Part shown: positions 38,351-47,241 of the stretch, in pieces
Numbering within the stretch: position 1 is the first letter of the stretch
Layout: each line of letters opens with the position of its first letter
Assembly: GCF_007828835.1 (NCBI RefSeq)
Contig: NZ_VIVL01000006.1
Span: 186,001-250,000, forward strand
Direction: 5' to 3'
DNA length: 64,000 nucleotides
DNA from: Variovorax beijingensis
GTDB lineage: Bacteria > Pseudomonadota > Gammaproteobacteria > Burkholderiales > Burkholderiaceae_C
The notes under the pieces: generated by a model
Database searches by the model: none
Seen by the model: the letters and a program-made list of their open reading frames with translations, nothing else
What the model was told of the DNA's origin: nothing
Made by a program: the position numbers and the translations under genes

Positions 38351-39094
38351 ATGAGCAACACCGACTTCGCGCTTGCCGTGGAAGACCTCAGCGTTTCGTT
38401 CGACGGCTTCAAGGCTATCGACGACCTCACGCTCTACATCGACAGGAACGAGCTGCGCGTGATCATCGGCCCCAACGGCGCGGGCAAGACCACGCTGCTC
38501 GACCTGATCTGCGGCAAGACGCGCGCCAGCGGCGGCAGCATCAAGTTCAAGAACACCGAGCTCACGAAGATGGCCGAGCACAAGCGCGTGCGGCTGGGCA
38601 TCGGCCGCAAGTTCCAGACGCCGTCGATCTACGAGAACCTCAGCGTGTTCCAGAACCTCGAGGTGTCTTTTCCGAAAGGCCGCTCGGTGCTCGGCGCGCT
38701 GGCGTTCAAATGCGACGACGAGGTCAAGGCCAAGGTGCAGGCGGTGGCCGAGGACATCGGCCTGGCCGACCGGCTGCGCACCGAGGCGGGCCTGCTGAGC
38801 CACGGGCAGAAGCAGTGGCTGGAGATCGGCATGCTGCTGATGCAGGAGCCCGAGTTGCTGATGCTCGACGAGCCCATTGCCGGCATGAGCGCGCGCGAAC
38901 GCGAACTCACGGCCGAGCTGCTCAAGCGCATCTGCCAGAACCGCGCGGTGATCGTCATCGAGCACGACATGGCGTTCGTGAAGCAGATCGCACACAAGGT
39001 CACGGTGATGCACCAGGGAAAGATCCTGGCCGAAGGGCCGATGGAGAAGGTGCAGGCGGATCCGAAGGTCATTGACGTTTATCTGGGGCACTAG
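38351..39094 (+). CDS. urtD: urea ABC transporter, ATP-binding protein UrtD
   Basis: 247 residues. Cytoplasmic ATPase of the LivG type. Walker A GPNGAGKTT lies near residue 39, Walker B LMLDEPIAGM near 173, and the signature is SHGQKQ in place of the common LSGGQ. The C-terminal part lacks the longer LivG tail. It powers urea uptake with UrtE. A 306-base spacer with a large inverted repeat separates it from urtE, which is unusual because these two genes are normally adjacent. Confidence 0.94.
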   Translation: MSNTDFALAVEDLSVSFDGFKAIDDLTLYIDRNELRVIIGPNGAGKTTLLDLICGKTRASGGSIKFKNTELTKMAEHKRVRLGIGRKFQTPSIYENLSVFQNLEVSFPKGRSVLGALAFKCDDEVKAKVQAVAEDIGLADRLRTEAGLLSHGQKQWLEIGMLLMQEPELLMLDEPIAGMSARERELTAELLKRICQNRAVIVIEHDMAFVKQIAHKVTVMHQGKILAEGPMEKVQADPKVIDVYLGH

Positions 39095-39145
39095 ATGAAG
39101 TGCAGTCGTTCAGGGCGCGCTCCCGCCGACGGGGTACGCGGCGAA

Positions 39146-39326
39146 GCGAATGTCCCCCGGCCTTCGGCCTCCTCCTTTATTTCGCTGCGCAAGGCACCCC
39201 ATCGACGTGATCGTTGGGCAGAGCGGCTGTTGATCAGCGGTACACCCACAGCGCGTCCAGATGCGCAGGGCATCGGGTGCTCCCCGCAGCGAAATAAAGG
39301 AGGAGCCGAAGGCGGGGGACATTCGC
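39146..39326. repeat. 43-base-arm inverted repeat between urtD and urtE
   Basis: Left arm 39146-39189 (44 bases) and right arm 39285-39326 (42 bases) match when reverse-complemented apart from two single-base gaps; the loop is 95 bases. Partial complementarity continues inside the loop (GCACCCC near 39194 against GGGTGC near 39275) and outside the arms. The left arm starts GCGAATGTCCCCCGG. The 306-base spacer has no credible gene. This is the architecture of a REP/MITE-like dispersed element; no transposase or target-site duplication was identified. Confidence 0.8.
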
Positions 39327-39400
39327 GGAGGGGAGTACCCGGTGGCCTGTGCACCCGCCCTGGACAACAGCGGCAAGAATCAACAACAGGAGCCTGAGAG

Positions 39401-40102
39401 ATGAGCAACATCATGCTGAAGGTCGAAGACCTGCACGTAGCCTACGGCCAGAGCGAGGCGTTGCATGGCATTTCCTTCGAGGGCCATGCCAACGAGACCG
39501 TGGCCATCATGGGCCGCAACGGCATGGGCAAGACCACGCTGTTCAAGAGCCTCATGGGCGTGCTGCCCATCAGGAGCGGGCGCATCGAGGTCGCGGGCCA
39601 GGACGTGTCGCGCGACGAGAGCTTCAGGCGCGTCGCCAAGGGCATCGCCTACGTGCCGCAGGGCCGCATGATCTTCCCGACCCTCACAGTGGAAGAGAAC
39701 ATCCAGACCGGCCTCGAGAACTCGAAGACAAAACGCATCCCCGAAGAGATCTACGCCCTGTTCCCCGTGCTCTGGGACATGAAGCGCCGCAAGGGCGGCA
39801 ACCTCTCCGGCGGCCAGCAGCAGCAGCTGGCCATTGCGCGCGCCCTCGTCACCGATCCCAAGGTGCTGCTGCTCGACGAGCCCACCGAAGGAATCCAGCC
39901 TTCGATCATCAAGGACATCGCCAAGGCGCTCAACGAGATCCGCAAGCTGCGCGGCATCACCATCGTCGTGTCCGAGCAGGTGCTGAGTTTTGCGTTGGAC
40001 GTGGCTGACCGGCTCTTCGTGATCGAAGGCGGTCGGCTCGTACACGAAACGGCGCGCGACAAAACCGATGTCGATCACATCAAAGCCTATCTCTCCGTTT
40101 AA
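39401..40102 (+). CDS. urtE: urea ABC transporter, ATP-binding protein UrtE
   Basis: 233 residues. LivF-type ATPase. Walker A GRNGMGKTT near residue 37, signature LSGGQQQQLAIARAL near 134 and Walker B LLLDEPTEGIQPSI near 156. AGGAG lies upstream of ATG 39401. It pairs with UrtD to energise the UrtBC permease. Separation from urtD by an inverted repeat means it may be expressed at a different level. fmdA follows 27 bases later. Confidence 0.95.
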   Translation: MSNIMLKVEDLHVAYGQSEALHGISFEGHANETVAIMGRNGMGKTTLFKSLMGVLPIRSGRIEVAGQDVSRDESFRRVAKGIAYVPQGRMIFPTLTVEENIQTGLENSKTKRIPEEIYALFPVLWDMKRRKGGNLSGGQQQQLAIARALVTDPKVLLLDEPTEGIQPSIIKDIAKALNEIRKLRGITIVVSEQVLSFALDVADRLFVIEGGRLVHETARDKTDVDHIKAYLSV

Positions 40103-40129
40103 CCACAACCCAACCAGGAGCCACTGCAA

Positions 40130-41362
40130 ATGACGGACACGCTGATCAAGGTCGACCTGACCAAGACGCCCACCGAGAACGAGATGATCCACAACCGCTG
40201 GCATCCGGACATTCCGATGGCCTGCTGGGTCAACCCGGGCGACGATTTCATCCTCGAGACCTTCGACTGGACCGGCGGCTTCATCAAGAACAACGACAGC
40301 GCCGACGACGTGCGCGACATCGACCTGAGCACCGTGCACTACCTCTCGGGCCCCGTGGGCGTGAAGGGCGCCGAGCCCGGCGACCTGCTGGTGGTGGACC
40401 TGCTCGACATCGGCGCCAAGCAGGACAGCCTCTGGGGCTTCAACGGCTTCTTCTCGAAGAAGAACGGCGGCGGCTTCCTGACCGACCACTTTCCCGAAGC
40501 GCAGAAATCCATCTGGGACTTCAAGGGCATGTTCACCAGCTCGCGCCACGTGCCGGGCGTGAACTTCGCGGGCCTGATCCACCCCGGCCTGATCGGCTGC
40601 CTGCCCGACAAGCCGATGCTCGACATGTGGAACGAGCGCGAGGGCAAGCTCATTGCCACCGACCCGGACCGCGTGCCCGGCCTGGCCAATCCGCCGTTCG
40701 CCGGTACCGCCCACATGGGCAAGATGACCGGCGAAGCGCGCGCCAGGGCGGCGGCCGAAGGCGCGCGCACCGTGCCGCCGCGCGAGCACGGCGGCAACTG
40801 CGACATCAAGGACCTGTCGCGCGGCTCGAAGGTGTTCTTCCCGGTGTACGTCGATGGCGCGGGCCTCAGCGTGGGCGACCTGCATTTCAGCCAGGGCGAC
40901 GGCGAGATCACCTTCTGCGGCGCCATCGAGATGGCCGGCTGGGTGCACATGAAGGTCACGCTCATCAAGGGCGGCATGGCCAAGTACGGCATCAGGAACC
41001 CGATCTTCAAGCCGAGCCCGATCACGCCGCAGTACAACGACTACCTGATCTTCGAAGGCATCTCGGTCGACGAGGCCGGCAAGCAGTACTACCTGGATGT
41101 GAACGTGGCCTACCGCCAGGCCTGCCTGAATGCCATCGAGTACCTGAAGAAATTCGGCTATTCGGGCGCGCAGGCCTACTCGATCCTGGGCACCGCGCCC
41201 GTGCAGGGCCACATCAGCGGCGTGGTCGACGTGCCCAACTCCTGCGCCACGCTCTGGCTGCCCACGCAGATCTTCGACTTCGACATCAACCCGAACGCAG
41301 CGGGGCCGATGAAGATGATCGACGGCAGCATCGACATGCCGCTGTCGCACGACCTGGCCTGA
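40130..41362 (+). CDS. fmdA: formamidase
   Basis: 410 residues, the length of the FmdA/AmdA acetamidase-formamidase family. Hydrolyses formamide, and in some members acetamide, to ammonia and the acid in the cytoplasm. Typical segments: HNRWHPDIPMACWVNPGD near residue 20, GAEPGDLLVVDLLDIG near 81, NFAGLIHPGLIGCLP near 145 and PPREHGGNCDIKDL near 220. AGGAGC precedes the ATG. Placed after urtE and before fmdB, it links urea and formamide use, so the operon is a nitrogen-scavenging module. Confidence 0.94.
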   Translation: MTDTLIKVDLTKTPTENEMIHNRWHPDIPMACWVNPGDDFILETFDWTGGFIKNNDSADDVRDIDLSTVHYLSGPVGVKGAEPGDLLVVDLLDIGAKQDSLWGFNGFFSKKNGGGFLTDHFPEAQKSIWDFKGMFTSSRHVPGVNFAGLIHPGLIGCLPDKPMLDMWNEREGKLIATDPDRVPGLANPPFAGTAHMGKMTGEARARAAAEGARTVPPREHGGNCDIKDLSRGSKVFFPVYVDGAGLSVGDLHFSQGDGEITFCGAIEMAGWVHMKVTLIKGGMAKYGIRNPIFKPSPITPQYNDYLIFEGISVDEAGKQYYLDVNVAYRQACLNAIEYLKKFGYSGAQAYSILGTAPVQGHISGVVDVPNSCATLWLPTQIFDFDINPNAAGPMKMIDGSIDMPLSHDLA

Positions 41363-41373
41363 CGGACGCGCCC

Positions 41374-41721
41374 ATGCCCACCTACGACTACGCCTGCGGC
41401 CAGTGCGGCGGCTTCGAGGCGCTGCGGCCTTCGGGCCAGCGCGACGAGCCCGCCGCGTGCCCCGACTGCGGCTGCGCATCGCCGCGCGTGCTTTCGGCGG
41501 CGCCGCGGCTCGCGTTGATGGCCTCTGGCACGCGCCGCGCGATGGAGACCAACGAGCGCGCCCGGCACGAGCCGGGCAGCTCGCGCGACTACGCGCGCTT
41601 CAAGCATCCGGCGGGCTGCGGCTGCTGCTCGGGTTCGTCGTCGCGGCGCAGTGCGACAGTCACGGCGGCGAACGGCGCCAAGTCGGCGCCTTCGAAGCGG
41701 CCCTGGATGATTTCGCACTAA
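41374..41721 (+). CDS. fmdB: FmdB-type zinc ribbon protein
   Basis: 115 residues. The N-terminal zinc ribbon YDYACGQCGGFEAL...CPDCGC (four Cys, first and second pairs about 25 residues apart) defines the FmdB family. The tail is Ala/Ser/Arg-rich with a CGCCSG cluster near residue 80. FmdB proteins are associated with formamidase operons, possibly in regulation or metal handling; the exact role is not established. It begins 11 bases after fmdA and is the last gene before a terminator. Confidence 0.9.
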   Translation: MPTYDYACGQCGGFEALRPSGQRDEPAACPDCGCASPRVLSAAPRLALMASGTRRAMETNERARHEPGSSRDYARFKHPAGCGCCSGSSSRRSATVTAANGAKSAPSKRPWMISH

Positions 41722-41783
41722 TGCCGGGCTAATAATTTGTGGCGTGCAGCGGGCCGGCGCCGGCCGATTGTTTCAATCCCGTG

Positions 41784-41815
41784 AACGCCGCGATTCCGTT
41801 TGCGGCGGTTTTTTT
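41784..41815 (+). terminator. intrinsic terminator after the urt-fmd genes
   Basis: CGCCGC at 41786-41791 pairs with GCGGCG at 41802-41807 around a 10-base loop, followed by G and a run of seven T. It lies 63 bases after the fmdB stop and 54 before the next start, so the downstream gene either has a promoter within this short spacer or depends on read-through. Confidence 0.8.
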
Positions 41816-41868
41816 GGGGCCTTCAGGATCACACTTCATTTCACCAACCAACCCATTAGGAGATTGAA

Positions 41869-42219
41869 ATGAATGCCTCGAAAGTCCTCGCTGCTGCTGC
41901 CCTCTCGCTCCTGGCTGCCGCCGGTGCGCATGCAGAAACCTACGAAGGCGTGCTGACCGTGAACTCCGGCGTCTCGCGCGCCGAAGTCGCGCCGCAAGCC
42001 GTTGCCGCCGCCCGCGCCGGCAATGAATACGGCGACGGTGCCGCCGCTGGCGCACAAGCCTTCACCTCGACCGCCGACCGTGCAGTGATCCAGGCCGAAG
42101 CCGTTGCCAAGGCGCATGACCCGCTCGCAAGTCTCGACCGCCGCGCGTTCTACCGCGACGAAGTGCCGCAAGCCTACAAGAAGCCCAGCGTGTCGTTCAC
42201 GCGCCAGGCCGGCCTCTGA
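41869..42219 (+). CDS. small secreted protein of unknown function (DUF4148-like layout)
   Basis: 116 residues. TTAGGAGA gives a strong ribosome site for ATG 41869. A clean signal peptide (AAALSLLAAAGAHA, cleavage before ETYEG) is followed by a mature part of about 94 residues rich in Ala and charged residues, with the repeated theme of 'sRAEV...A.AAARAG' and 'DRAVIQAEAVAKAHDP'. The layout recalls DUF4148-type periplasmic proteins common in Burkholderiales, but I do not see the family's full motif. Terminators bracket it on both sides, so it is probably transcribed alone. Confidence 0.7.
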   Translation: MNASKVLAAAALSLLAAAGAHAETYEGVLTVNSGVSRAEVAPQAVAAARAGNEYGDGAAAGAQAFTSTADRAVIQAEAVAKAHDPLASLDRRAFYRDEVPQAYKKPSVSFTRQAGL

Positions 42220-42251
42220 GCCGAAGCTGGCCCTTGATCGGCGCAATGAAG

Positions 42252-42280
42252 AACGGGCCCTCGACGGGGCCCGTTTTTTT
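42252..42280 (+). terminator. intrinsic terminator after the small secreted protein
   Basis: AACGGGCCC at 42252-42260 pairs perfectly with GGGCCCGTT at 42267-42275 and runs into a seven-T tract. It starts 33 bases after the stop at 42219. On the other strand the same hairpin lies just after the small convergent gene ending at 42296, so it may stop transcription from both sides. Confidence 0.9.
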
Positions 42281-42295
42281 GTTTTTCCGCGCCGG

Positions 42296-42574
42296 TCATC
42301 CGATCCTGAATACCTTGGCCTGGCCGTTGCACAGGGCGCGCAGCTCGTCGCCCTCGATCTCGATGTGCGTCCAGGTGGCGAACACGCCATCGCCGTCCGA
42401 CAGTTCGATGCTGTCGGCAGACAGCGCGCTCCAGCGAAACAGCGGCGCGCAGGTGGGGCCGTCCCTTTCTCCGAGGACCGCGGCGACGGTGCCGTCCGGA
42501 TCGAAGCGATAGCTCTCGACCGCCGTTTCGGAGACCAGTGCCAGGCGGCGCGCGGTGGGCACGGGTGGTTTCAT
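42296..42574 (-). CDS. conserved-looking small protein, unknown function
   Basis: 92 residues. AGGGAG is well placed before ATG 42574. The protein is short, acidic and strand-rich (VESYRFDPDGTVAAVLG, FRWSALSADSIELSDGDG, TWTHIEIEGDELRAL), with no signal peptide or known motif. Its gene follows the beta-glucosidase gene by 19 bases on the same strand, so the two are probably co-transcribed. I do not recognise a family. Confidence 0.65.
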   Translation of the reverse strand: MKPPVPTARRLALVSETAVESYRFDPDGTVAAVLGERDGPTCAPLFRWSALSADSIELSDGDGVFATWTHIEIEGDELRALCNGQAKVFRIG

Positions 42575-42593
42575 CGGCGCTCCCTGCCGCGCA

Positions 42594-44873
42594 TCATTCG
42601 CGCGTGAGCGCGAAGCTCTTCCTGATGCCGCCCGTGGCCGAAGGCGCCACCCACAGATCGAACTCTCCGGGCTCCACCGTCGGTTTCATGTCGCGGCCGA
42701 CGAACTGCAGGTCGTCCGCGCGCAGCGTGAACTCGACCACCTTCGACGCCGCGGGCTCGATGCGCACCTTGCGGAAGTTCTTGAGCTCGCGCACGGGCCG
42801 CGTCACGCTCGCGGCGCGTTCGGCGGTATACAGCTGCACCACTTCCTCGGCCTCGCGCCGGCCGGTGTTGGTGACGGTGGCGCGCACACGCAGTGTGCCG
42901 CCGATCGGCAGCCGGTCCTGGCTCAGTTCCACACTGTCGTAGCGCACCGGCGCATAGCCGATGCCATGGCCGAAGGGGTAGAGCGCCTGGTTCGTGGTGT
43001 CCACGTAGCGGGTCTTGAAAGCCATGGCCTGGTCGTTGTCGGGCAGCGGCCGGCCGGTGCGCTTCTGGCCGTAGTAGAAGGGCACCTGGCCGGAGGCCCG
43101 CGGAAAGCTCACCGGCAGCCGGCCCGAGGGATTGAAGTCGCCGAACACCACGTCGGCAATGGCCGTGCCGGTCTGCACGCCCAGAAACCAGGTGACGAGG
43201 ATCGCGTCGGCATCGCGCACCGCGCCCTTGAGCGCCATCGCGCGGCCGTTGCTCAGCAGCACGACCACCGGCTTGCCGGTGGCGGCCACGGCCTCGGCCA
43301 GGTCCTGCTGGGCCTGTGGAATGCCGATGTCGGTTCGCGAGCGGGCTTCGCCCGACATGCGCTCGCTCTCGCCGATGGCGAGCACCACCACGTCGGCATC
43401 GCGCGCGGCGGCCACGGCGGCCTCGATGCCGCCGGCCAGCGGCGCATCGATGCCCGAGCCGCGCACCACCGCCAGCGCAGCGGGATCGGCCAGCGCGGCG
43501 CGCAGGCCTTCGTCGATGCCGACCGGTGCCGACTGGCCCGGGAACAGGCTCCACGCGCCGAGCAGGTCCTGCGTGCCCGAGGCGAAGGGTCCGATCAGCG
43601 CGATCTTCCGGCCCGACCTGGGCAGCGGCAGCACCGCGCGCTCGTTCTTCAGCATCACGATGGAACGGCGCGCATCCTCGCGCGCGAGCGCGATGTGCGC
43701 GGGGTTGTCGGCCCGGGGCTTTGCCGGTGCGGCATCGAGCCCGCGAAAAGGTGCATCGAAGAGGCCCAGCCTCTGCTTGACCCACAGCACGCGGCGCACC
43801 GCGTCGTCCAGGCGCGCCATCGGCACTTCGCCCGAGGCCACGAGTTCGGGCAGGTAGCGCATGTACAGGCCGCTCTGCATGCTGACGTCGGTGCCGGCCA
43901 GGAACGACTGCTTGGCCGCCTGCCGGCCGTCGGCGGCATAGCCGTGCGCGATCAGCTCCTCGTCGGCCGTGTAGTCGGACACCACGAAGCCCTTGAACTT
44001 CCACTCGTCGCGCAGCACGCCCGTCAGGAGCGCAGGGTTCGCGATGGACGGAATGCCGGAGATCTCGTTGAAGGCGCTCATGACCGAGAGCGCGCCCGCG
44101 TCCAGCGCGGCGCGGAACGGCGGCAGGTAGACCTGGCGCAGCGTGCGCTCGGAGATGTCGGTGGCGGCATAGTCGAGCCCGCCTTCGGCGGCGCCATAGG
44201 CCGCGAAATGCTTGGGCGTGGCCAGCAGCGAATCGGCGTGCGACAGGTCTGTGCCCTGGAAGCCGCGCACGCGCGCGGCCGCGAACTGGTTGGCCAGGTA
44301 CACGTCTTCGCCCGCGCCCTCGATGCCGCGGCCCCATCGCGCGTCGCGTGCAATGTCCACCATCGGCGCGAAGGTCCAGCGAAAGCCGTCGGCGCTGGCT
44401 TCCACCGCGGCCGCGCGCGCGGTGCGCTCGGCGAGTTCGGGCTCCCAGCTCGCGGCTTCGGCCAGCGGCATCGGGAAGATGGTGCGAAAGCCGTGGATCA
44501 CGTCGGCGCCATAGAGCAGGGGGATGCCCAGGCGCGATTCGCGCACGGCCACTTCCTGCAGCACCCGCTTGCGCTCCAGCCCCTCGTTATTGAACAGGCC
44601 CGTGAGGCGGCCGGCGCGCACGTCGTCGATCTCCTGCTGGGCATTGCGCTGGCCGGCCTGCGGGTTGCCGGGAATGTTGGTGTTGGCGGGGCCGTAGAGG
44701 CTGAGCTGGCCGACCTTCTCCTCGACCGTCATGCGGGCGATGAGCGATTCGACGCGGGCATCCGCGCCCGCGGCGCCCTCGGCGGTGGCCGGGGCTGCTT
44801 GGGAGACGGGGGAGAAGGGAAGAAAACAGGCCAGGCCCAGCAGGGCCGCCATGGCGGGGATTCGAACGTGCAT
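42594..44873 (-). CDS. bglX: periplasmic beta-glucosidase, GH3
   Basis: 759 residues, close to the ~765 of BglX. Releases terminal glucose from beta-glucosides in the periplasm. A signal peptide (MAALLGLACFLPFSPVSQA) precedes the GH3 catalytic barrel. The nucleophile is Asp300 in FVVSDY, matching the Asp287 position of E. coli BglX. The second alpha/beta domain carries ERMSGEARSRTDIG and the C-terminal fibronectin-like domain ends near FDLWVAPSA. KHFAAYGAAEGGLDY fits the usual KHFaaYG motif. ATG 44873 is chosen over one 21 bases upstream because it begins a normal signal peptide. Confidence 0.92.
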   Translation of the reverse strand: MHVRIPAMAALLGLACFLPFSPVSQAAPATAEGAAGADARVESLIARMTVEEKVGQLSLYGPANTNIPGNPQAGQRNAQQEIDDVRAGRLTGLFNNEGLERKRVLQEVAVRESRLGIPLLYGADVIHGFRTIFPMPLAEAASWEPELAERTARAAAVEASADGFRWTFAPMVDIARDARWGRGIEGAGEDVYLANQFAAARVRGFQGTDLSHADSLLATPKHFAAYGAAEGGLDYAATDISERTLRQVYLPPFRAALDAGALSVMSAFNEISGIPSIANPALLTGVLRDEWKFKGFVVSDYTADEELIAHGYAADGRQAAKQSFLAGTDVSMQSGLYMRYLPELVASGEVPMARLDDAVRRVLWVKQRLGLFDAPFRGLDAAPAKPRADNPAHIALAREDARRSIVMLKNERAVLPLPRSGRKIALIGPFASGTQDLLGAWSLFPGQSAPVGIDEGLRAALADPAALAVVRGSGIDAPLAGGIEAAVAAARDADVVVLAIGESERMSGEARSRTDIGIPQAQQDLAEAVAATGKPVVVLLSNGRAMALKGAVRDADAILVTWFLGVQTGTAIADVVFGDFNPSGRLPVSFPRASGQVPFYYGQKRTGRPLPDNDQAMAFKTRYVDTTNQALYPFGHGIGYAPVRYDSVELSQDRLPIGGTLRVRATVTNTGRREAEEVVQLYTAERAASVTRPVRELKNFRKVRIEPAASKVVEFTLRADDLQFVGRDMKPTVEPGEFDLWVAPSATGGIRKSFALTRE

Positions 44874-44942
44874 GGCCCGCCATTGTCCCGCCAAAGCGAG
44901 GCCGCACGGTCTGCTCGGGCTTTTGGCGGTAGGCGCGCAAGC

Positions 44943-45923
44943 CTATTCGGCAGTCGCGCCGGCGTCGCGGGCCACCTTCACCCACTTGGTGGTTTCGCTG
45001 CCGATGAAGGACTTGAGCTCGGCCGGCCGCATGTTGCCTGCTGTTACGCCTTGCTCCTCGAAGCGCCTGGCCACGTCCTGCTGCTGCAGCGCGCGGGCGA
45101 CTTCGGCGTTCAGGCGCGTGACGAGGTCCGGCGGCGTGCCGTGGGGCGCCATGAGCGCGAACCAGGTGGTCATGTCGTAGCCCTTGAGGCCGGCCTCGTC
45201 GAGCGTGGGCACGCCCGGGTAGGCCGGCGATCGCTTCAGCGTGGTCACGGCCAGCGCATGCACTTTGCCGCCGCGCACGTGCGGTGCGGCCGACGGGCTG
45301 GTCTCGATGGCCATCTGGATCTGGCCGCCGATCAGGTCCGCCATCATCGGCGCGCCGCCCTTGTAGGGCACGTGGGTGACGTCGGTCCGGGTCATCGAGC
45401 GGAACAGTTCGCCCGAGATGTGCTCGGTGCTGCCGTTGCCGGCCGAGCCGAAGTTCACCTTGCCGGGATTCGCCTTGATGTAGGCCACCAGTTCAGCCAC
45501 CGACCTGGCCGGCACCTTGTCGTTGACCACCAGCACGTTGGGCGTGGAGGCCACGAGCGCCACGGGCTCGAAGTCGCGCTGGAAGTCGTAAGGCAGGCGC
45601 TTGTAGAGGCCCGGCGCGATCGAATGCGCGATGGTGGCCAGGAACAGCGTGTAGCCGTCGGCCGGCGCCTTCGATGCGATGGCCGCGCCCACGGTGCCGC
45701 CGGCACCGCCGCGGTTGTCGATGATGACCGGCTGCCCGAGCGATTCCGAGAGCTTCTGGCCCACGGTGCGCGCGACGATGTCGGTGGTGCCGCCGGCCAC
45801 GAAGGGCACGACGATGGTGATGGGCTTGGCCGGCCAGCCGGCCGCGAGCGCGGTCGATGCGGCAGCCGCCGCGAGCAGGGCGGCCATGCCGGCGCGCAGG
45901 AAGGAGGAGAGCGTTTTTTTCAT
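44943..45923 (-). CDS. Bug/TTT-family solute-binding protein of the tcu operon
   Basis: 326 residues. Signal peptide (MKKTLSSFLRAGMAALLAAAAASTALA) then the family opening WPAKPITIVVPFVAGGTTDIVART. VIIDNRGGAGGTVGAAIASKAPADGYT and HVPYKGGAPMMADLIGGQIQMAIE are the standard receptor segments, here listed by position about residues 64-90 and 178-200. The ATG at 45923 is 91 bases after tcuB; that spacer has a CCCGCT/AGCGGG hairpin followed by a short T run, a weak terminator at best. It probably delivers tricarballylate or citrate, in place of the MFS carrier TcuC found in Salmonella. Confidence 0.88.
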   Translation of the reverse strand: MKKTLSSFLRAGMAALLAAAAASTALAAGWPAKPITIVVPFVAGGTTDIVARTVGQKLSESLGQPVIIDNRGGAGGTVGAAIASKAPADGYTLFLATIAHSIAPGLYKRLPYDFQRDFEPVALVASTPNVLVVNDKVPARSVAELVAYIKANPGKVNFGSAGNGSTEHISGELFRSMTRTDVTHVPYKGGAPMMADLIGGQIQMAIETSPSAAPHVRGGKVHALAVTTLKRSPAYPGVPTLDEAGLKGYDMTTWFALMAPHGTPPDLVTRLNAEVARALQQQDVARRFEEQGVTAGNMRPAELKSFIGSETTKWVKVARDAGATAE

Positions 45924-46014
45924 CGCGGGAGTCCTGGTGTTGTCGTGGTCTTCGGAAAAAGCCGGTCCCGCTCGCTTGGCTCGGCAGCGGGATGGCTTCG
46001 AGTGAGGGGCGATG

Positions 46015-47241
46015 TCAGTCGGCACCCAGCTGCAGGCGGCTGGGCAGCCGTTTCTCGATCGCGAACTTGAGCAGCGCCGCCGAGCGGAAGATGCCGTGCG
46101 CGAACTTGCCGTAGGGCAGCGTGAGGAACAGCGCCATCACCACGCCCAGGTGCACCACGAGCAGCAGCGCCATGAAGGCGGTGTCGCGCCACGCGAGCAG
46201 GGCCAGGCCCGTAACGCTGGTGAGCAGCAGCAGCGCGATGAAGCCGCGGTCCATCGGCCGCTGCGCCACGTCGCCATGCGCTGCGTTGCGCCGCAGGTTC
46301 ATCCACAGCAGCCCGATGGGGCCGATCACCAGGCCGATGCCGCCCGCGGTGCCCAGCAGCACCGGCAGGCTCGTGAGCGCATAGGGCGCGTGCAGGCCAA
46401 GCAGGTAGTGGTAGAGCGTTGCCACGCAGGTAGAGGCGAAGCACAGCATGAAGCCGTAGAAGGTGAAGTGGTGCAAGCGGCGCCGCCAGAGCGTGAAGCG
46501 GTCGTCCTCGTTGTTGCAGCCGTCGCCGTGGCCGCCGCCCAGGTACCTGAGGCGCAGCACATCGTGTGCAGCCTCGGCGCCGGCCGCGGCGCGCACGCCG
46601 CCCACTTCGCCCGGTGCGTTGTCCCGTGCCGGCGACACCTCGCGCCAGAAGCGCCGCACGCCCATCGCCAGCGCGAACACCACGAAGGCGAACACCGCGC
46701 CGAACACCAGCGCGAGAAAGTTGTGCGGGAAGATCGCGTAGAAGTTGCCAGCAAGCGGCGCGTGCAGCAGCGCGCCCGTCATCGCCACGGCCAGCACCAG
46801 GAACAGCGCGAGCCCGGCGGCCAGTGCCAGCGCGACGGTGAGGCCGGCCTTCCTGTAGAGCGCCCCCATCGCGGGCGGCCACGCGTAGTCGTGGTAGGTC
46901 TGCATGCGCACCTGCGCCATCGCCTGCGGCACGTTCACCGCGAACTCGTGCGGCGGCGCGTACTGGCAGGCATGCAGGCAGGAGCCGCAGTTGTGGCACA
47001 GGTTGGCAAGGTAGTGCGTGTCGGCCTTGCCGAACTCGAGCCGCCGCGTCATCGCGGGGAACACGGCGCAGAAGCCCTCGCAATAGCGGCAGGCGTTGCA
47101 GATCTGCAGGATGCGCGCGACCTCGCCTTCGCTGGCGGTCAGCGGCAGGGCGGGGGCGATGGGAATCACGCGGGCCGAGGCGCTGCCGATGCCGTCGGCA
47201 TCCGCACGGGCGCGTGCGACCAGATCAGTGAGCTGCTGCAA
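46015..47241 (-). CDS. tcuB: tricarballylate utilisation iron-sulfur membrane protein
   Basis: 408 residues. Electron carrier that reoxidises the flavin of TcuA and passes electrons to the membrane pool. Two [4Fe-4S] motifs: Cys48, Cys51, Cys54, Cys58, and Cys82, Cys85, Cys88, Cys92, followed by His- and hydrophobic-rich membrane segments from about residue 125 to the end. The first part of the gene overlaps tcuA by 17 bases, showing coupled translation. The call is firm given this pairing. Confidence 0.93.
   Translation of the reverse strand: MQQLTDLVARARADADGIGSASARVIPIAPALPLTASEGEVARILQICNACRYCEGFCAVFPAMTRRLEFGKADTHYLANLCHNCGSCLHACQYAPPHEFAVNVPQAMAQVRMQTYHDYAWPPAMGALYRKAGLTVALALAAGLALFLVLAVAMTGALLHAPLAGNFYAIFPHNFLALVFGAVFAFVVFALAMGVRRFWREVSPARDNAPGEVGGVRAAAGAEAAHDVLRLRYLGGGHGDGCNNEDDRFTLWRRRLHHFTFYGFMLCFASTCVATLYHYLLGLHAPYALTSLPVLLGTAGGIGLVIGPIGLLWMNLRRNAAHGDVAQRPMDRGFIALLLLTSVTGLALLAWRDTAFMALLLVVHLGVVMALFLTLPYGKFAHGIFRSAALLKFAIEKRLPSRLQLGAD

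Noticed and set aside
39095..39397. Possible 100-residue protein between urtD and urtE
   Set aside because: The frame runs through both arms of the inverted repeat, starts next to the urtD stop without a ribosome site, and has low-complexity composition.
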